Source: Streptomyces sp. V3I7
Lineage (GTDB): Bacteria; Actinomycetota; Actinomycetes; Streptomycetales; Streptomycetaceae
Assembly: GCF_030817495.1 (NCBI RefSeq)
Contig: NZ_JAUSZK010000001.1
Coordinates: 6,162,001-6,226,000 of the forward strand
Reading direction: 5' to 3'
DNA: 64,000 nt
The notes under the pieces were generated by a model, which made no database searches, was not told where the DNA came from, and was given only the letters and a program-made list of their open reading frames with translations. The stretch's first letter is position 1. The number at the start of each line of letters is the position of its first letter. The translations under genes were made by a program, and so were the position numbers. Below are positions 17,931 to 26,864 of the stretch, piece by piece.

Positions 17931-18092
17931 TTTGGGCTGGTTGGTCTGGTCTGATCGCTGGTCTCTCTGGTCCGATCCCGCCTATCTAAGCGCTTGTTCA
18001 GCGTTGCTGTCACGTGTTCGCCACCGCAGCGGCCACCCCCGTACGGGTCACCCCAGCAAGCCCTGCCGCGGCCCAGCCGCTGCAATGGACCC

Positions 18093-18773
18093 GTGACCGC
18101 GGCCCCGGACGACTGCCTCGCGCGCAACGAGTGGATCTGCGGTGCGTATCTGAGCACGCGCCGCCAGATCCTGCTCGACTCGGTCGGCCAGCACCTCCAG
18201 CTCACGGCGGTCTCCGTGGTCATCGGCCTCGCCGTCGCGCTGCCGCTCGCCGTGCTCGCGCGCCGCTGGCGCTGGGCGGCCGCTCCGGTCCTCGGGGGCA
18301 CGACGATCCTCTACACCATCCCGTCCCTGGCGATGTTCTCCCTGCTCCTGCCCCTGTACGGGCTCTCCGCCACCCTCGTCGTCGCCGGACTGGTGCTGTA
18401 CTCGCTCACCCTGCTCGTCCGGAACATCCTCGCGGGCCTGCGCGCCGTCCCCGAGGAGACCCGGCAGGCCGCCCGCGGCCTCGGATACGGCCCCGTCCGC
18501 CTCCTGCTCACCGTCGAACTGCCCCTCGCGCTCCCCGCCGCCATGGCCGGGCTGCGCATCGCCACCGTCTCCGCGGTCTCCCTCGTCACGGTCGGCGCGA
18601 TCGTCGGCTTCGGCGGGCTCGGCAACCTCATCTACGCGGGCATGAACACGTACTTCAAGGCGCAGGTGCTCACCGCGTCCGTGCTGTGCGTGCTGATCGC
18701 CATCGCCGCCGACCTGCTCCTGCTCGGCGTGCAGTGGCTGATCACGCCCTGGGCGAGGGCGGGACGGCGATGA
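18093..18773 (+). CDS. Osmoprotectant ABC transporter permease (OpuCB/ProW type)
   Basis: The 226-residue inner-membrane permease has about six hydrophobic segments. The family motifs TIPSLAMFSLLLPLYG, ETRQAARGLGYGPVRLLLTV (the EAA loop that contacts the ATPase) and VTVGAIVGFGGLGNLIYAGM are visible. It forms one half of the channel for glycine betaine, choline or similar compatible solutes. GTG 18093 is chosen because the segment before it has no membrane character; its SD is weak. The stop overlaps the next permease start as ATGA, so the two are coupled. The ATP-binding subunit lies at 20418-21575 on the other strand. Confidence 0.92.
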   Translation: MTAAPDDCLARNEWICGAYLSTRRQILLDSVGQHLQLTAVSVVIGLAVALPLAVLARRWRWAAAPVLGGTTILYTIPSLAMFSLLLPLYGLSATLVVAGLVLYSLTLLVRNILAGLRAVPEETRQAARGLGYGPVRLLLTVELPLALPAAMAGLRIATVSAVSLVTVGAIVGFGGLGNLIYAGMNTYFKAQVLTASVLCVLIAIAADLLLLGVQWLITPWARAGRR

Positions 18774-19441
18774 CGGTCCTGGCCGGCACCTGGGACTGGC
18801 TCACCGACCCCGCGCACTGGTCGGGCGACGACGGGGTCTGGCACCGGCTGCTGCAACACCTCCTCCTGACCGTCGTCTGCCTGGTCGTCAGCTGCCTCAT
18901 CGCCCTGCCCGTCGCCCTTGTCCTCGGCCATCTCGGCAAGGGCGGCGCGCTCGCCGTCAACCTCTCCAACATCGGCCGGGCCGTGCCCACCTTCGCCGTG
19001 CTGGTCCTGCTGCTCCTCACCCCGGTCGGGCGCTGGGGCGAGGGGCCGACGGTGGTCGCGCTCGTGCTGTTCGCCGTACCGCCGTTGCTCACCAACGCGT
19101 ACGTCGGCATGCGCGAGGTCGACCGGAACATCGTGCGGGCCGCGCGTGGGATGGGGATGACCGGGTGGCAGATGCTGAGCCGGGTGGAGGTGCCGCTCGC
19201 GCTGCCGATGATCCTCAACGGGGTGCGGATCGCGGCCGTCCAGCTCGTCGCGACCGCCACCATCGCCGCGCTGGCCGGCGGCGGAGGGCTCGGACGGATC
19301 ATCACGGCGGGCTTCAGCCTGGCCAGCACGCCCCAGGTGGTGGCCGGTGCGGTGCTCGTCGCCGCGTTCGCGCTGGTCGTCGAGGCCGTCTTCGAGGTCG
19401 TCGAGCGGACGGCGCCCCGGTGGGCCAGGGGCGTGCGATGA
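18770..19441 (+). CDS. Osmoprotectant ABC transporter permease, second subunit
   Basis: The 223-residue product has six predicted membrane helices and the signature NIGRAVPTFAVLVLLLLTP, the EAA loop NIVRAARGMGMTGWQMLSRV and ATIAALAGGGGLGRII, all typical of OpuCD/ProW permeases. It pairs with the preceding permease to make the heterodimeric pore. It starts at ATG 18770 inside the previous stop (ATGA) and its own stop overlaps the next ATG the same way, so three genes are translationally coupled. Transcription continues into the lipoprotein receptor. Confidence 0.93.
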   Translation: MTVLAGTWDWLTDPAHWSGDDGVWHRLLQHLLLTVVCLVVSCLIALPVALVLGHLGKGGALAVNLSNIGRAVPTFAVLVLLLLTPVGRWGEGPTVVALVLFAVPPLLTNAYVGMREVDRNIVRAARGMGMTGWQMLSRVEVPLALPMILNGVRIAAVQLVATATIAALAGGGGLGRIITAGFSLASTPQVVAGAVLVAAFALVVEAVFEVVERTAPRWARGVR

Positions 19442-20382
19442 GACGGCGTACGACGGCGCTCGCGGCGCTCCTGCTCGCCCTCGCCGGCTGCGCCTGCGGG
19501 CCCTCCCTGGAGAACCGCGGCGCGGTCACCGCCCCGCCCGGCGACCGCCACCACCTCACCATCGGCTCGGCCGGATTCACCGAGAGCGACCTGCTCGCCC
19601 AGATGTACGCGCTGCTGCTGAACCAGGCCGGCTACCGGACGTCCCTCATCACCGTCTCCAACCGCGAGCTGTACGAACCGGCCCTGGAATCCGGCCAGAT
19701 CGACGTCGTACCGGAGTACGCGGCCACTTTCGCCGACTGGCTGGCCGCCAAGGCCCACGGTGCCGACGCGCCCCCGGCCGGCTCACCCGACCTCCACGCC
19801 ACGATGACCGCCCTCGACCGGCTCGCCGCGCCCCGCGGACTCACCGTCCTTCCGGCCGGGAAGGCCGTCGACCAGAACGCCTTCGCCGTCACCCGGGACT
19901 ATGCCCGACGGCACCGCCTCAGGACGCTCGGCGACCTCGGCGCGTCGGGACTGAAGGTGCGGCTCGCCGCGGGCGACGAGTGCGTCGAGCGGCCGTACTG
20001 CGAGCCCGGGCTGAGGAAGACGTACGGCATCGACGTCACCGGCGTCGACCCCAAGGGCGTCGGCACCACCCAGGCCAAGCGGGCCGTGCAGAGCGGCCGG
20101 GACCAGATGGTGCTCACCACGACCACCGACGCCACGCTCGACGAGTTCGGGCTCGTGCTCCTCGCCGACGACAAGCACCTGCAGAACGCCGACTACGTCG
20201 TCCCGGTCGTCAACCGCGCCCGCGCGGGCGGCCCGCGCGTCACCGAGGTGCTCGGCAAGCTCAACCAGGTGCTCACCACCGGCGACCTCGCCTCGCTCAA
20301 CCGGCAGGTGGACAGCTGGCGCCGGCTGCCGCAGGACGTGGCGCGGACCTATCTGGAGGACGAGGGTCTGCTGAAGAAGTGA
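19438..20382 (+). CDS. Glycine betaine/choline-binding lipoprotein (OpuCC type)
   Basis: The 314-residue receptor has a lipoprotein signal (MRRRTTALAALLLALAGC with Cys18), so it is anchored outside the membrane. The mature part shows LTIGSAGFTESDLLAQMYAL, SNRELYEPALESGQIDVVPEYAATF and a C-terminal NYVVPVVN-like strand (DYVVPVVNRA), matching OpuAC-family quaternary-ammonium-binding proteins. It would deliver osmoprotectants to the two permeases just upstream. It starts at ATG 19438, overlapping the permease stop. The gene is convergent with the ATPase subunit, with 35 bp between stops. Confidence 0.92.
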   Translation: MRRRTTALAALLLALAGCACGPSLENRGAVTAPPGDRHHLTIGSAGFTESDLLAQMYALLLNQAGYRTSLITVSNRELYEPALESGQIDVVPEYAATFADWLAAKAHGADAPPAGSPDLHATMTALDRLAAPRGLTVLPAGKAVDQNAFAVTRDYARRHRLRTLGDLGASGLKVRLAAGDECVERPYCEPGLRKTYGIDVTGVDPKGVGTTQAKRAVQSGRDQMVLTTTTDATLDEFGLVLLADDKHLQNADYVVPVVNRARAGGPRVTEVLGKLNQVLTTGDLASLNRQVDSWRRLPQDVARTYLEDEGLLKK

Positions 20383-20417
20383 TCTGGTGAAGAGGTGATC
20401 TGGTGATGAAGTGACCG

Positions 20418-21575
20418 TCAGGCATCGGCCACCGACTCGAACGGCACCTGACCGCGCGGCACTCCGCGCGCGTCCGCGTCCACCGAGCGGCGCAGCGCCT
20501 CGTGCAGCTTCGCCGGGGTCAGCACACCGAGGAAACGCGCGCCGTCCAGCACCGCGACCCACCCGGCGTCGTACTGCAGCATCACCCCGAACGCCTGCTT
20601 GAGCGGCGCGCCCACCGGGACCCAGGCCGTCATCCGGTGGACGAGGTCCCCGAGCGCCCCGCCGGCGGCCGTGAGGTCGTCGATGCCGACCCAGCCGTGC
20701 AGGTCGCCGTGCGCGTCCAGGACGACGGCCCAGCGGGCACCCTCCGCGCGCAGCCGCTCCCGCGCGCGGGCGGCGGGCTCGGACACGTGGGCGAGCGACG
20801 GCTGCTCCAGGTCGTCCGGCTCGATCGTGGTGACCGACAGGCGCTTCAGTCCGCGGTCGGCGCCCACGAACCCGGCGACGTACGGCGTCGCGGGCGTGCC
20901 CAGCACCGCCCCGGGTGTGTCGAACTGCTCGATCCGGCCCTGCCCGTACACCGCGATCCGGTCGCCGAGCCGCACGGCCTCCTCGATGTCGTGGGTGACC
21001 AGCAGCACCGTCTTGCGCACCGCCGCCTGCATCCGCAGGAACTCGTCCTGCAACTGCTCGCGCACGACCGGGTCGACCGCGCCGAACGGCTCGTCCATCA
21101 GCAGCACCGGCGGGTCGGCCGCCAGCGCCCGCGCCACACCGACGCGCTGCCGCTGTCCGCCGGAGAGCTGCTCCGGGTAGCGCGGGCCGTACGTCGTCGG
21201 GTCCAGCCCCACCAGGTCCAGCAGTTCGGCCGCCCGGGCCCGGGCCTTCGCCCGCTTCCAGCCGACGAGGGCCGGGACGGTCGCCGTGTTGTCGAGCACC
21301 GTGCGGTGGGGGAAGAGGCCCACCTGCTGGATGACGTAGCCGATGCGGCGGCGCAGTCGGACGGGGTCGACCGCGGCGATGTCCTCGCCGTTCACGAGGA
21401 TCCGGCCGGAGGTGGGCTCGATGAGCCGGTTGACCATCATCATGGTCGTCGTCTTGCCGCATCCGGAGGGGCCCACGAGCGTGACGAGCTCTCCCTCGGC
21501 CACCTCGAAGGACAGCCCGTCCACGGCCGTGGTCCCGTCCGGATACCGCTTGGTGACCTGCTCGAACCGGATCAT
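20418..21575 (-). CDS. Osmoprotectant ABC transporter ATP-binding protein with CBS domains
   Basis: This 385-residue ATPase has Walker A GPSGCGKTTTMMMVN, Q-loop, signature LSGGQRQRVGVARALA, Walker B LLMDEPFGAVDP and H-loop VTHDIEEA, followed by two C-terminal CBS domains (from about residue 255). In the OpuA/OpuC family these sense ionic strength or nucleotides. It energises the permeases encoded at 18093-19441. It is unusual that this subunit is on the opposite strand and convergent with its permease and receptor genes, so it must have its own promoter. The start is ATG 21575. Confidence 0.95.
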   Translation of the reverse strand: MIRFEQVTKRYPDGTTAVDGLSFEVAEGELVTLVGPSGCGKTTTMMMVNRLIEPTSGRILVNGEDIAAVDPVRLRRRIGYVIQQVGLFPHRTVLDNTATVPALVGWKRAKARARAAELLDLVGLDPTTYGPRYPEQLSGGQRQRVGVARALAADPPVLLMDEPFGAVDPVVREQLQDEFLRMQAAVRKTVLLVTHDIEEAVRLGDRIAVYGQGRIEQFDTPGAVLGTPATPYVAGFVGADRGLKRLSVTTIEPDDLEQPSLAHVSEPAARARERLRAEGARWAVVLDAHGDLHGWVGIDDLTAAGGALGDLVHRMTAWVPVGAPLKQAFGVMLQYDAGWVAVLDGARFLGVLTPAKLHEALRRSVDADARGVPRGQVPFESVADA

Positions 21576-21597
21576 TCCCTCAAGCTAGCCGCAGCGG

Positions 21598-22245
21598 TTA
21601 CCCCGCGCTCACCAGGACGACCTCCAGGGTGCGCGGCCCGTGCACCCCCTCCACCCGGTCCAGCTCGATGTCGCTGGTCGCCGACGGGCCGGAGATCCAG
21701 GTCAACGGGCGGGCGGGATCGAGGCGTTCGAGGGCCTGCGGGACGGAGGAGACGACCTGGTCGGGTACGCGGACCACGCAGATGTGGTGGTCCGGGACCA
21801 GGGTGATGCGGCGGCGGCCCTGGTCGGGGGCGGCGTCCAGGACGAGGGTGCCGGTCTCGGCGACGGCGACCGCGCAGGCCGTCACCACGCTGCCGACCCG
21901 GTCGAGCTCCTCCGGTGTGCTCTCCGCGCGGTCGGCGATCCGCGGGACGTCCGTGGCCGCCAGCCGGCCCTCGTCCAGTCCGGGCGGCACGAGCACGGAG
22001 GCGGACCCTCGCTCGGCCAGCAACCGGGCGATCACGGCGGGCAGTTCGGGCGCCGTGCAGCGATGCACGATCGCCCGGTAGTCCGCCAGGTTCTCCGCCA
22101 GCAGCTCCACGGTCTGCTCGACACTCCGGTCCCCGTGCTCGCGCAGATACTCCCGGGGAACGGCCTGCTCGTACGGGGTATCGTCCCCGCGTACGTCCGC
22201 CAGCGCGCGGCGCACCCGCCCCAGGATCCGCTCCCTGCTGCTCAC
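21598..22245 (-). CDS. lutC: L-lactate utilization protein LutC
   Basis: The 215-residue LUD-domain protein is part of the LutABC complex that oxidises L-lactate to pyruvate. It begins SSRERILGRVRRALADV and contains AVAETGTLVLDAAPDQGRRR, HICVVRVPDQVV and ISGPSATSDIELDRVEGVHGP, the conserved LUD C-terminal blocks. GTG 22245 overlaps the lutB stop as GTGA, showing coupling. It lies only 22 bp from the start of the opuCA-type gene; the two probably form separate transcripts. No LutR-type regulator is next to the operon. Confidence 0.95.
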   Translation of the reverse strand: MSSRERILGRVRRALADVRGDDTPYEQAVPREYLREHGDRSVEQTVELLAENLADYRAIVHRCTAPELPAVIARLLAERGSASVLVPPGLDEGRLAATDVPRIADRAESTPEELDRVGSVVTACAVAVAETGTLVLDAAPDQGRRRITLVPDHHICVVRVPDQVVSSVPQALERLDPARPLTWISGPSATSDIELDRVEGVHGPRTLEVVLVSAG

Positions 22246-23771
22246 TTCGAGCCCTCCTTCGAGCCGCCGCGCGTCCGCGTCCGCTGCCACCAGTCGCGGA
22301 ACGGTTCCTTCGGTAGGGCGGGCAGATCCCGCGTACCGCTCCAGGCCCGGCCGGGGCCGGGCAGCGTACGGGGCTGCAGCCGGCGGGTGCGGGAGGCGAG
22401 CCGCTGGCCGGTGCGCAGGGCTGCCGGGTGCGTGAACGCCCAGCGCGCCGCCCGCATCGCCGCGCGCTCGGCGGCATGCCCCTTCGCGGGCCGTAGCACC
22501 ACCTTGTTGCCCTGCCGGATCACTTCGCCGCCCTCGACGACCCGCTCCCGCAGATGCACCAGCACCTCCGGGATGTCGATGGCCACCGGGCACACCTCGT
22601 AGCAGGCGCCGCACAGGCTGGAGGCGTACGGAAGTGAGGCGTCGATCTCGCTCTGCGTGCCCCGGAGTTGGGGGCTGAGGATGGCGCCGATCGGACCCGG
22701 GTACACCGAGCCGTAGGCGTGGCCGCCCGCGCGCTCGTACACCGGGCAGACGTTCAGGCACGCCGAGCAGCGGATGCAGCGTAGGGCCTGGCGGCCGACC
22801 TCGTCGGCGAGTGTGTCGGTGCGGCCGTTGTCGAGCAGGACGAGGTGGAAGGCGCGTGGACCGTCCTCGTCGGTGGTGCCCGTCCACATCGACGTGTACG
22901 GGTTCATGCGCTCGGCCGTCGAGGAGCGGGGGAGGGTCTGCAGGAACACCTCCAGGTCGCGCCAGGTCGGCACGATCTTCTCGATGCCGACGACCGAGAT
23001 CAGCGTCTCGGGGAGGGTGAGGCACATCCGGCCGTTGCCCTCGGACTCGACGACCACCAGGGTGCCTGTCTCGGCGACCATGAAGTTGGCTCCGGAGACA
23101 CCGACCTTGGCCCGCAGGAACTTCTCCCGCAGGTGCAGCCGGGCCGCCTCGGCGAGTTCGGCCGGGGTGTCGGTCAGGCCCTCGGGGGCCGGGCGGCCCC
23201 AACTTCCCATCTCGGAGCGGAAGATGTCACGGATCTCGCTGCGGTTTCGGTGGATCGCGGGCACGAGGATGTGCGAGGGCCGGTCCTTGCCCAACTGCAC
23301 GATCAGCTCGGCGAGATCGGTCTCGTAGGCGTGGATGCCCTCGGCGAGGAGCGCCTCGTTGAGCCCGATCTCCTGCGTGGCCATCGACTTGACCTTGACG
23401 ACCTCCGACTCGCCGGTCTCCTTGACCAGTTGGGCCACGATCCGGTTCGCCTCGTCGGCGTCGGCGGCCCAGTGGACGGTGCCGCCCGCCGCGGTGACCG
23501 ACTCCTCCAACTGCTCCAGATAACGGTCGAGATGGCGCAGCGTGTGGTCCTTGATCCGCTTGCCCGCGTCCCGCAGCGCGGCCCAGTCGGAGACCTCGGC
23601 GACGGCCTTCGCGCGCTTGGCGCGGATGGTGTGCGTCGCGTGGCGCAGATTTCCGCGCAGGGTCTGGTCGTTGACGGCGTCGTGCGCGGCCCGGGGGAAG
23701 GCCGGCATGCCCACGAACGTCCCGGTCCCGGTCCCGTTCCCGCTCTCGTTCCCGCTCTCGCTCCCGCTCAT
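22242..23771 (-). CDS. lutB: L-lactate utilization iron-sulfur protein LutB
   Basis: The 509-residue LutB has a LUD domain (VKVKSMATQEIGLNEAL, SGANFMVAETGTLVVVESEG) followed by two ferredoxin-like clusters (CIRCSACLNVCPVY and CGACYEVCPVAIDIP) and a C-terminal DUF3390-type region. It is the electron-transfer core between lactate oxidation and the respiratory chain. ATG 23771 overlaps the lutA stop (ATGA). The first 20 residues are Gly/Ser/Thr/Asn-rich (SGSESGNESGNGTG) and are an unusual low-complexity extension before the normal start of the fold; an internal ATG at residue 22 is an alternative start. Confidence 0.96.
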   Translation of the reverse strand: MSGSESGNESGNGTGTGTFVGMPAFPRAAHDAVNDQTLRGNLRHATHTIRAKRAKAVAEVSDWAALRDAGKRIKDHTLRHLDRYLEQLEESVTAAGGTVHWAADADEANRIVAQLVKETGESEVVKVKSMATQEIGLNEALLAEGIHAYETDLAELIVQLGKDRPSHILVPAIHRNRSEIRDIFRSEMGSWGRPAPEGLTDTPAELAEAARLHLREKFLRAKVGVSGANFMVAETGTLVVVESEGNGRMCLTLPETLISVVGIEKIVPTWRDLEVFLQTLPRSSTAERMNPYTSMWTGTTDEDGPRAFHLVLLDNGRTDTLADEVGRQALRCIRCSACLNVCPVYERAGGHAYGSVYPGPIGAILSPQLRGTQSEIDASLPYASSLCGACYEVCPVAIDIPEVLVHLRERVVEGGEVIRQGNKVVLRPAKGHAAERAAMRAARWAFTHPAALRTGQRLASRTRRLQPRTLPGPGRAWSGTRDLPALPKEPFRDWWQRTRTRGGSKEGSK

Positions 23772-24523
23772 ACGGCCGGTTCCTCCTCCGCGCTCGCCAG
23801 GATCTCCGCGATGTGCACCGGGCGCATGTCCGTGCCCAGCCGGGTCATCGTGCCGCCGAGGTGCATCAGACAGGAGTTGTCGGCCGCGCACAGCACCTCG
23901 GCGCCGGTCGACTCGGCGTTGCGTACCTTGTCCGCACCCATCGCCGCCGACACGTCCGGGTTCTTCAGCGCGAACGTGCCGCCGAAGCCGCAGCACTCCT
24001 CCGCCCCCGGCAGCTCCACCAACTCCAGCCCCTTCACGGCCTGAAGCAGCCGCCGGGGCCGCTCGCCGAGCCCGAGCGAGCGCAGTCCGTGGCAGGTCGG
24101 GTGGTACGTCACCGTGTGCGGGTAGTACGCCCCGACGTCCGTCACCCCCAGCACGTCCACCAGGAACTCCGTGAGCTCGTACGTCCTCGGGACCACCGGC
24201 GCCAGCGCGGTGGCGAGGGACTCGCCGCGCCCCTCGGCCCGGGCCCGCTCGCCCATGCGCGGATACAGCTCCCGCACCATCGCCCCGCACGACCCGGACG
24301 GCGTGACGATCGCCTCGTACTCCCCGAAGACGTCGGCGAACCGCCGCGCCAGGGGCTCCGCCTCGTGCCGGTAGCCGGTGTTGTAGTGCGCCTGCCCGCA
24401 GCAGGTCTGGTCCACGGGGAAGTCGACGTCCACGCCCAGTCTGCTCAGCAGTCTCACCACGGCACGGCCCGTGTTCGGATAGAGCGTGTCGTTGACGCAG
24501 GTCAGGAACAGGGCGACACGCAT
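23768..24523 (-). CDS. lutA: L-lactate utilization protein LutA
   Basis: The 251-residue protein carries the duplicated cysteine-rich CCG domain (DUF224): TCCGQAHYNTGY near residue 38 and ECCGFGGTFALKN near residue 185, together with single cysteines (SGSCGAM, HPTCHGL) that bind a non-cubane iron-sulfur cluster. LutA works with LutB and LutC to oxidise L-lactate. ATG 24523 gives the standard N-terminus (MRVALFLTCVNDTLYPN) and has an upstream AAGGAGCCGCG sequence as SD. It is the first gene of the lut operon. Confidence 0.96.
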   Translation of the reverse strand: MRVALFLTCVNDTLYPNTGRAVVRLLSRLGVDVDFPVDQTCCGQAHYNTGYRHEAEPLARRFADVFGEYEAIVTPSGSCGAMVRELYPRMGERARAEGRGESLATALAPVVPRTYELTEFLVDVLGVTDVGAYYPHTVTYHPTCHGLRSLGLGERPRRLLQAVKGLELVELPGAEECCGFGGTFALKNPDVSAAMGADKVRNAESTGAEVLCAADNSCLMHLGGTMTRLGTDMRPVHIAEILASAEEEPAV

Positions 24524-24602
24524 CGCGGCTCCTTGTCGTCGATCATCGATCATCGGCTGAGCGCAGCGTAGGCGGTCGGGCGGGATGAGGGGAGGCCCCC
24601 GC

Positions 24603-25061
24603 TCAGGCGGCGTCGCCCGGCGGCGCGACCTCTCCCACGCCCGAGCCGCCCAACTCCCGTACATCAGCCCGCCGTTCGTACCGCAGCGCCAGCCCCGTCG
24701 CGACCGCCCCGAGCCCCTCCCACACTCCGACGCCGAGGAAGGCGTCCGGCGCCCGTCCGCCGATCACGGCCACCGTGAACACCGCGCACGTCAGCACCCG
24801 GAACGGTACCGTCCACCGGAAGAAGGCCCGCCAGTCGGCGAGGGCGGCCAGGACGTAGTACGCGCCCATGTTGAGGGCCGCCATGGACGACGCCGTGACG
24901 AAGGCGGGCGTGAGGTCACCGGTGCCGCGACGGCCCGGCGACGGCAGACCGAGCATCGCCAGCTGCGCGGGAGGCGAGAGCAGACCCACCGCCCCGAGAC
25001 CGGCGGCGAGCACCCCGAAGACGGCCATGGTCCAACCCGAGACGGAGCGAGGCAGGCGCAC
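24603..25061 (-). CDS. Four-helix membrane protein, unknown function
   Basis: The 152-residue product from GTG 25061 has four hydrophobic segments (about residues 9-30, 50-70, 77-97 and 105-125) and ends in a short charged tail (RYERRADVREL). The motif GDLTPAFVTASSMAALNMG suggests a conserved loop. It resembles small integral membrane proteins of actinomycetes without known function. The frame is open further upstream but that part has no membrane or coding character. It is divergent from the PIG-L gene and may share its promoter region. Confidence 0.7.
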   Translation of the reverse strand: MRLPRSVSGWTMAVFGVLAAGLGAVGLLSPPAQLAMLGLPSPGRRGTGDLTPAFVTASSMAALNMGAYYVLAALADWRAFFRWTVPFRVLTCAVFTVAVIGGRAPDAFLGVGVWEGLGAVATGLALRYERRADVRELGGSGVGEVAPPGDAA

Positions 25062-25164
25062 GCCACGATCGTAGCGACGACCGCGGCACCGGACCGCCGG
25101 AACCGTGGCGACGGCGGAGCGGCGATGAAGCGCCGCGCCGGACATGGCGTCATAGTCTGCGCCC

Positions 25165-25911
25165 ATGACCGTGCCGACCCCCGCCCCGCCGCTCCAGCCC
25201 ATGCCCGGTGACTGGCGGCGGGCGCTGGCCGTGGTGGCTCATCCGGATGATCTCGAGTACGGCTGCTCGGCCGCGGTGGCCGGGTGGACCGATGCCGGAC
25301 GGGAGGTGGCGTACGTCCTCGCTACGCGTGGGGAGGCGGGGATCGACGGGCTGGAGCCCGAGCGGTGCGGGCCGCTGCGTGAGCGGGAGCAGCGGGCGAG
25401 TGCGGCGGCCGTGGGGGTCGGGGTCGTGGAGTTCCTCGGGCACCGGGACGGGGTCGTCGAGTACGGCACCGGGCTGCGCCGCGACATCGCCGCCGCGATC
25501 CGCCGCCACCGGCCCGAACTCGTCGTCACCCTCAACCACCGGGACACGTGGGACGGTGGCGCCTGGAACACCCCCGACCATGTCGCCGTGGGCCGCGCCA
25601 CCCTGGACGCCGCCGCCGACGCCGGGAACCGCTGGATCTTCCCCGAACTCGCCGCCCAGGGGCTTCAGCCGTGGAACGGGGTGCGCTGGGTCGCCGTGGC
25701 CGGCTCGTCCACCCCGACCCACGCGGTGGACGCGACGCCCGGCCTGGAGAGGGCGGTGCGCTCCCTCCTGGAACACCGCACGTACCTGCGGGCGTTGACG
25801 GACGAGGACCTTGAGACGTACGTACGGAACTTCCTCACCACGACCGCCGCGGCCGCCGGTGAACGCTTCGGCGTCAGGCTCGCGGTCGCCTTCGAACTCT
25901 TCGGCAGATAG
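25165..25911 (+). CDS. PIG-L family deacetylase (LmbE-like)
   Basis: The 248-residue zinc hydrolase has the diagnostic AVVAHPDDLEYGCSA motif near residue 23 (His and both Asp for metal and catalysis). Later metal and active-site residues are in NHRDTWDGG and NTPDHVAVG. This family deacetylates N-acetylglucosaminyl conjugates such as mycothiol precursors and antibiotic intermediates; the substrate here is unknown. The catalytic set is complete. The ECF sigma gene starts six bases downstream, so the two are probably cotranscribed. Confidence 0.92.
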   Translation: MTVPTPAPPLQPMPGDWRRALAVVAHPDDLEYGCSAAVAGWTDAGREVAYVLATRGEAGIDGLEPERCGPLREREQRASAAAVGVGVVEFLGHRDGVVEYGTGLRRDIAAAIRRHRPELVVTLNHRDTWDGGAWNTPDHVAVGRATLDAAADAGNRWIFPELAAQGLQPWNGVRWVAVAGSSTPTHAVDATPGLERAVRSLLEHRTYLRALTDEDLETYVRNFLTTTAAAAGERFGVRLAVAFELFGR

Positions 25912-25917
25912 GCCACC

Positions 25918-26811
25918 ATGACCGACAGCGACACCCTCGCCGCCCGCTTCGAGGAGCATCGCGGACACATGCGCGCGGTGGCGTACCGGATGCTCGGCTC
26001 GCTCGCCGAGGCGGACGACGCCGTCCAGGAGGCCTGGCTGAGGCTCAGCCGCAGCGACGCGGACGCCATCGAGAACCTCGGCGGCTGGCTGACCACGGTG
26101 GTCGGGCGGGTCTGCCTGGACATGCTGCGGGCGCGCACGGCGCGGCGCGAGGACCCGATGGACGACACGTTCATCCCGGACCCGGTGATCCGCCCGCTGT
26201 CCCAGGTCGACCCCGAACAGGAGGTCCTCCAGGCCGACTCGGTCGGGCTCGCCCTGCTCGTCGTCCTGGAGACGCTGGAGCCTGCCGAACGGCTGGCGTT
26301 CGTGCTGCACGACATGTTCGCGGTGCCCTTCGACGACATCGCGCCGATCGTCGAGCGGACGTCCGCGGCCACCCGCCAACTGGCCAGCCGGGCCCGCCGC
26401 CGGGTCCAGGGCGCCACCCCGTCGGCCGAACCCGACCTCGGCCGCCAGCGCGAGGTCCTCGAAGCCTTCTTCGCCGCCTCCCGCGGCGGCGACTTCGAGG
26501 CGCTGGTCTCCCTGCTCCACCCGGACGTGGTGCAACGCGTCGACGCGGGCGCGCTCGCCAAGGGCGCCGCCGCCTCCAAGCTGGTGCGGGGCGCTCGGCC
26601 GGTCGCCGAACAGGCCTTCATGTACCGGCAGTACGCCCGTTTCGCCCGCCTGGTGCTGGTCAACGGCACCGTCGGCGCGATCACCGCCCCCGAGGGGCAG
26701 CCCCTGTCGGTCATGGCGGTCACCGTCGCCGACGGTCTGATCACCGGGATGTACATCCTGGCGGACCCGGAGCGGCTCGCCCGTCTCGCTCCGCCCTCGC
26801 TGGAGGACTGA
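25918..26811 (+). CDS. ECF sigma factor, SigJ (ECF41-like) type
   Basis: The 297-residue protein has sigma regions 2 (YRMLGSLAEADDAVQEAWLR) and 4 (AERLAFVLHDMFAVPFDDIA, then ATRQLASRARRRV), followed by a C-terminal SnoaL/NTF2-like domain from about residue 175 (VLEAFFAASRGGDFEALVSL). This architecture is that of SigJ/ECF41 factors, where the C-terminal domain controls activity instead of a separate anti-sigma factor. It follows the PIG-L gene by six bases. ECF41 genes are often next to a COE (carboxymuconolactone or oxidoreductase) gene they control; none is seen here. Confidence 0.93.
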   Translation: MTDSDTLAARFEEHRGHMRAVAYRMLGSLAEADDAVQEAWLRLSRSDADAIENLGGWLTTVVGRVCLDMLRARTARREDPMDDTFIPDPVIRPLSQVDPEQEVLQADSVGLALLVVLETLEPAERLAFVLHDMFAVPFDDIAPIVERTSAATRQLASRARRRVQGATPSAEPDLGRQREVLEAFFAASRGGDFEALVSLLHPDVVQRVDAGALAKGAAASKLVRGARPVAEQAFMYRQYARFARLVLVNGTVGAITAPEGQPLSVMAVTVADGLITGMYILADPERLARLAPPSLED

Positions 26812-26864
26812 GAGTGCTGAGAGGGCTGACGCCCCGGCGCCCGGGCGGCCTTTAGGGTGGTGGC

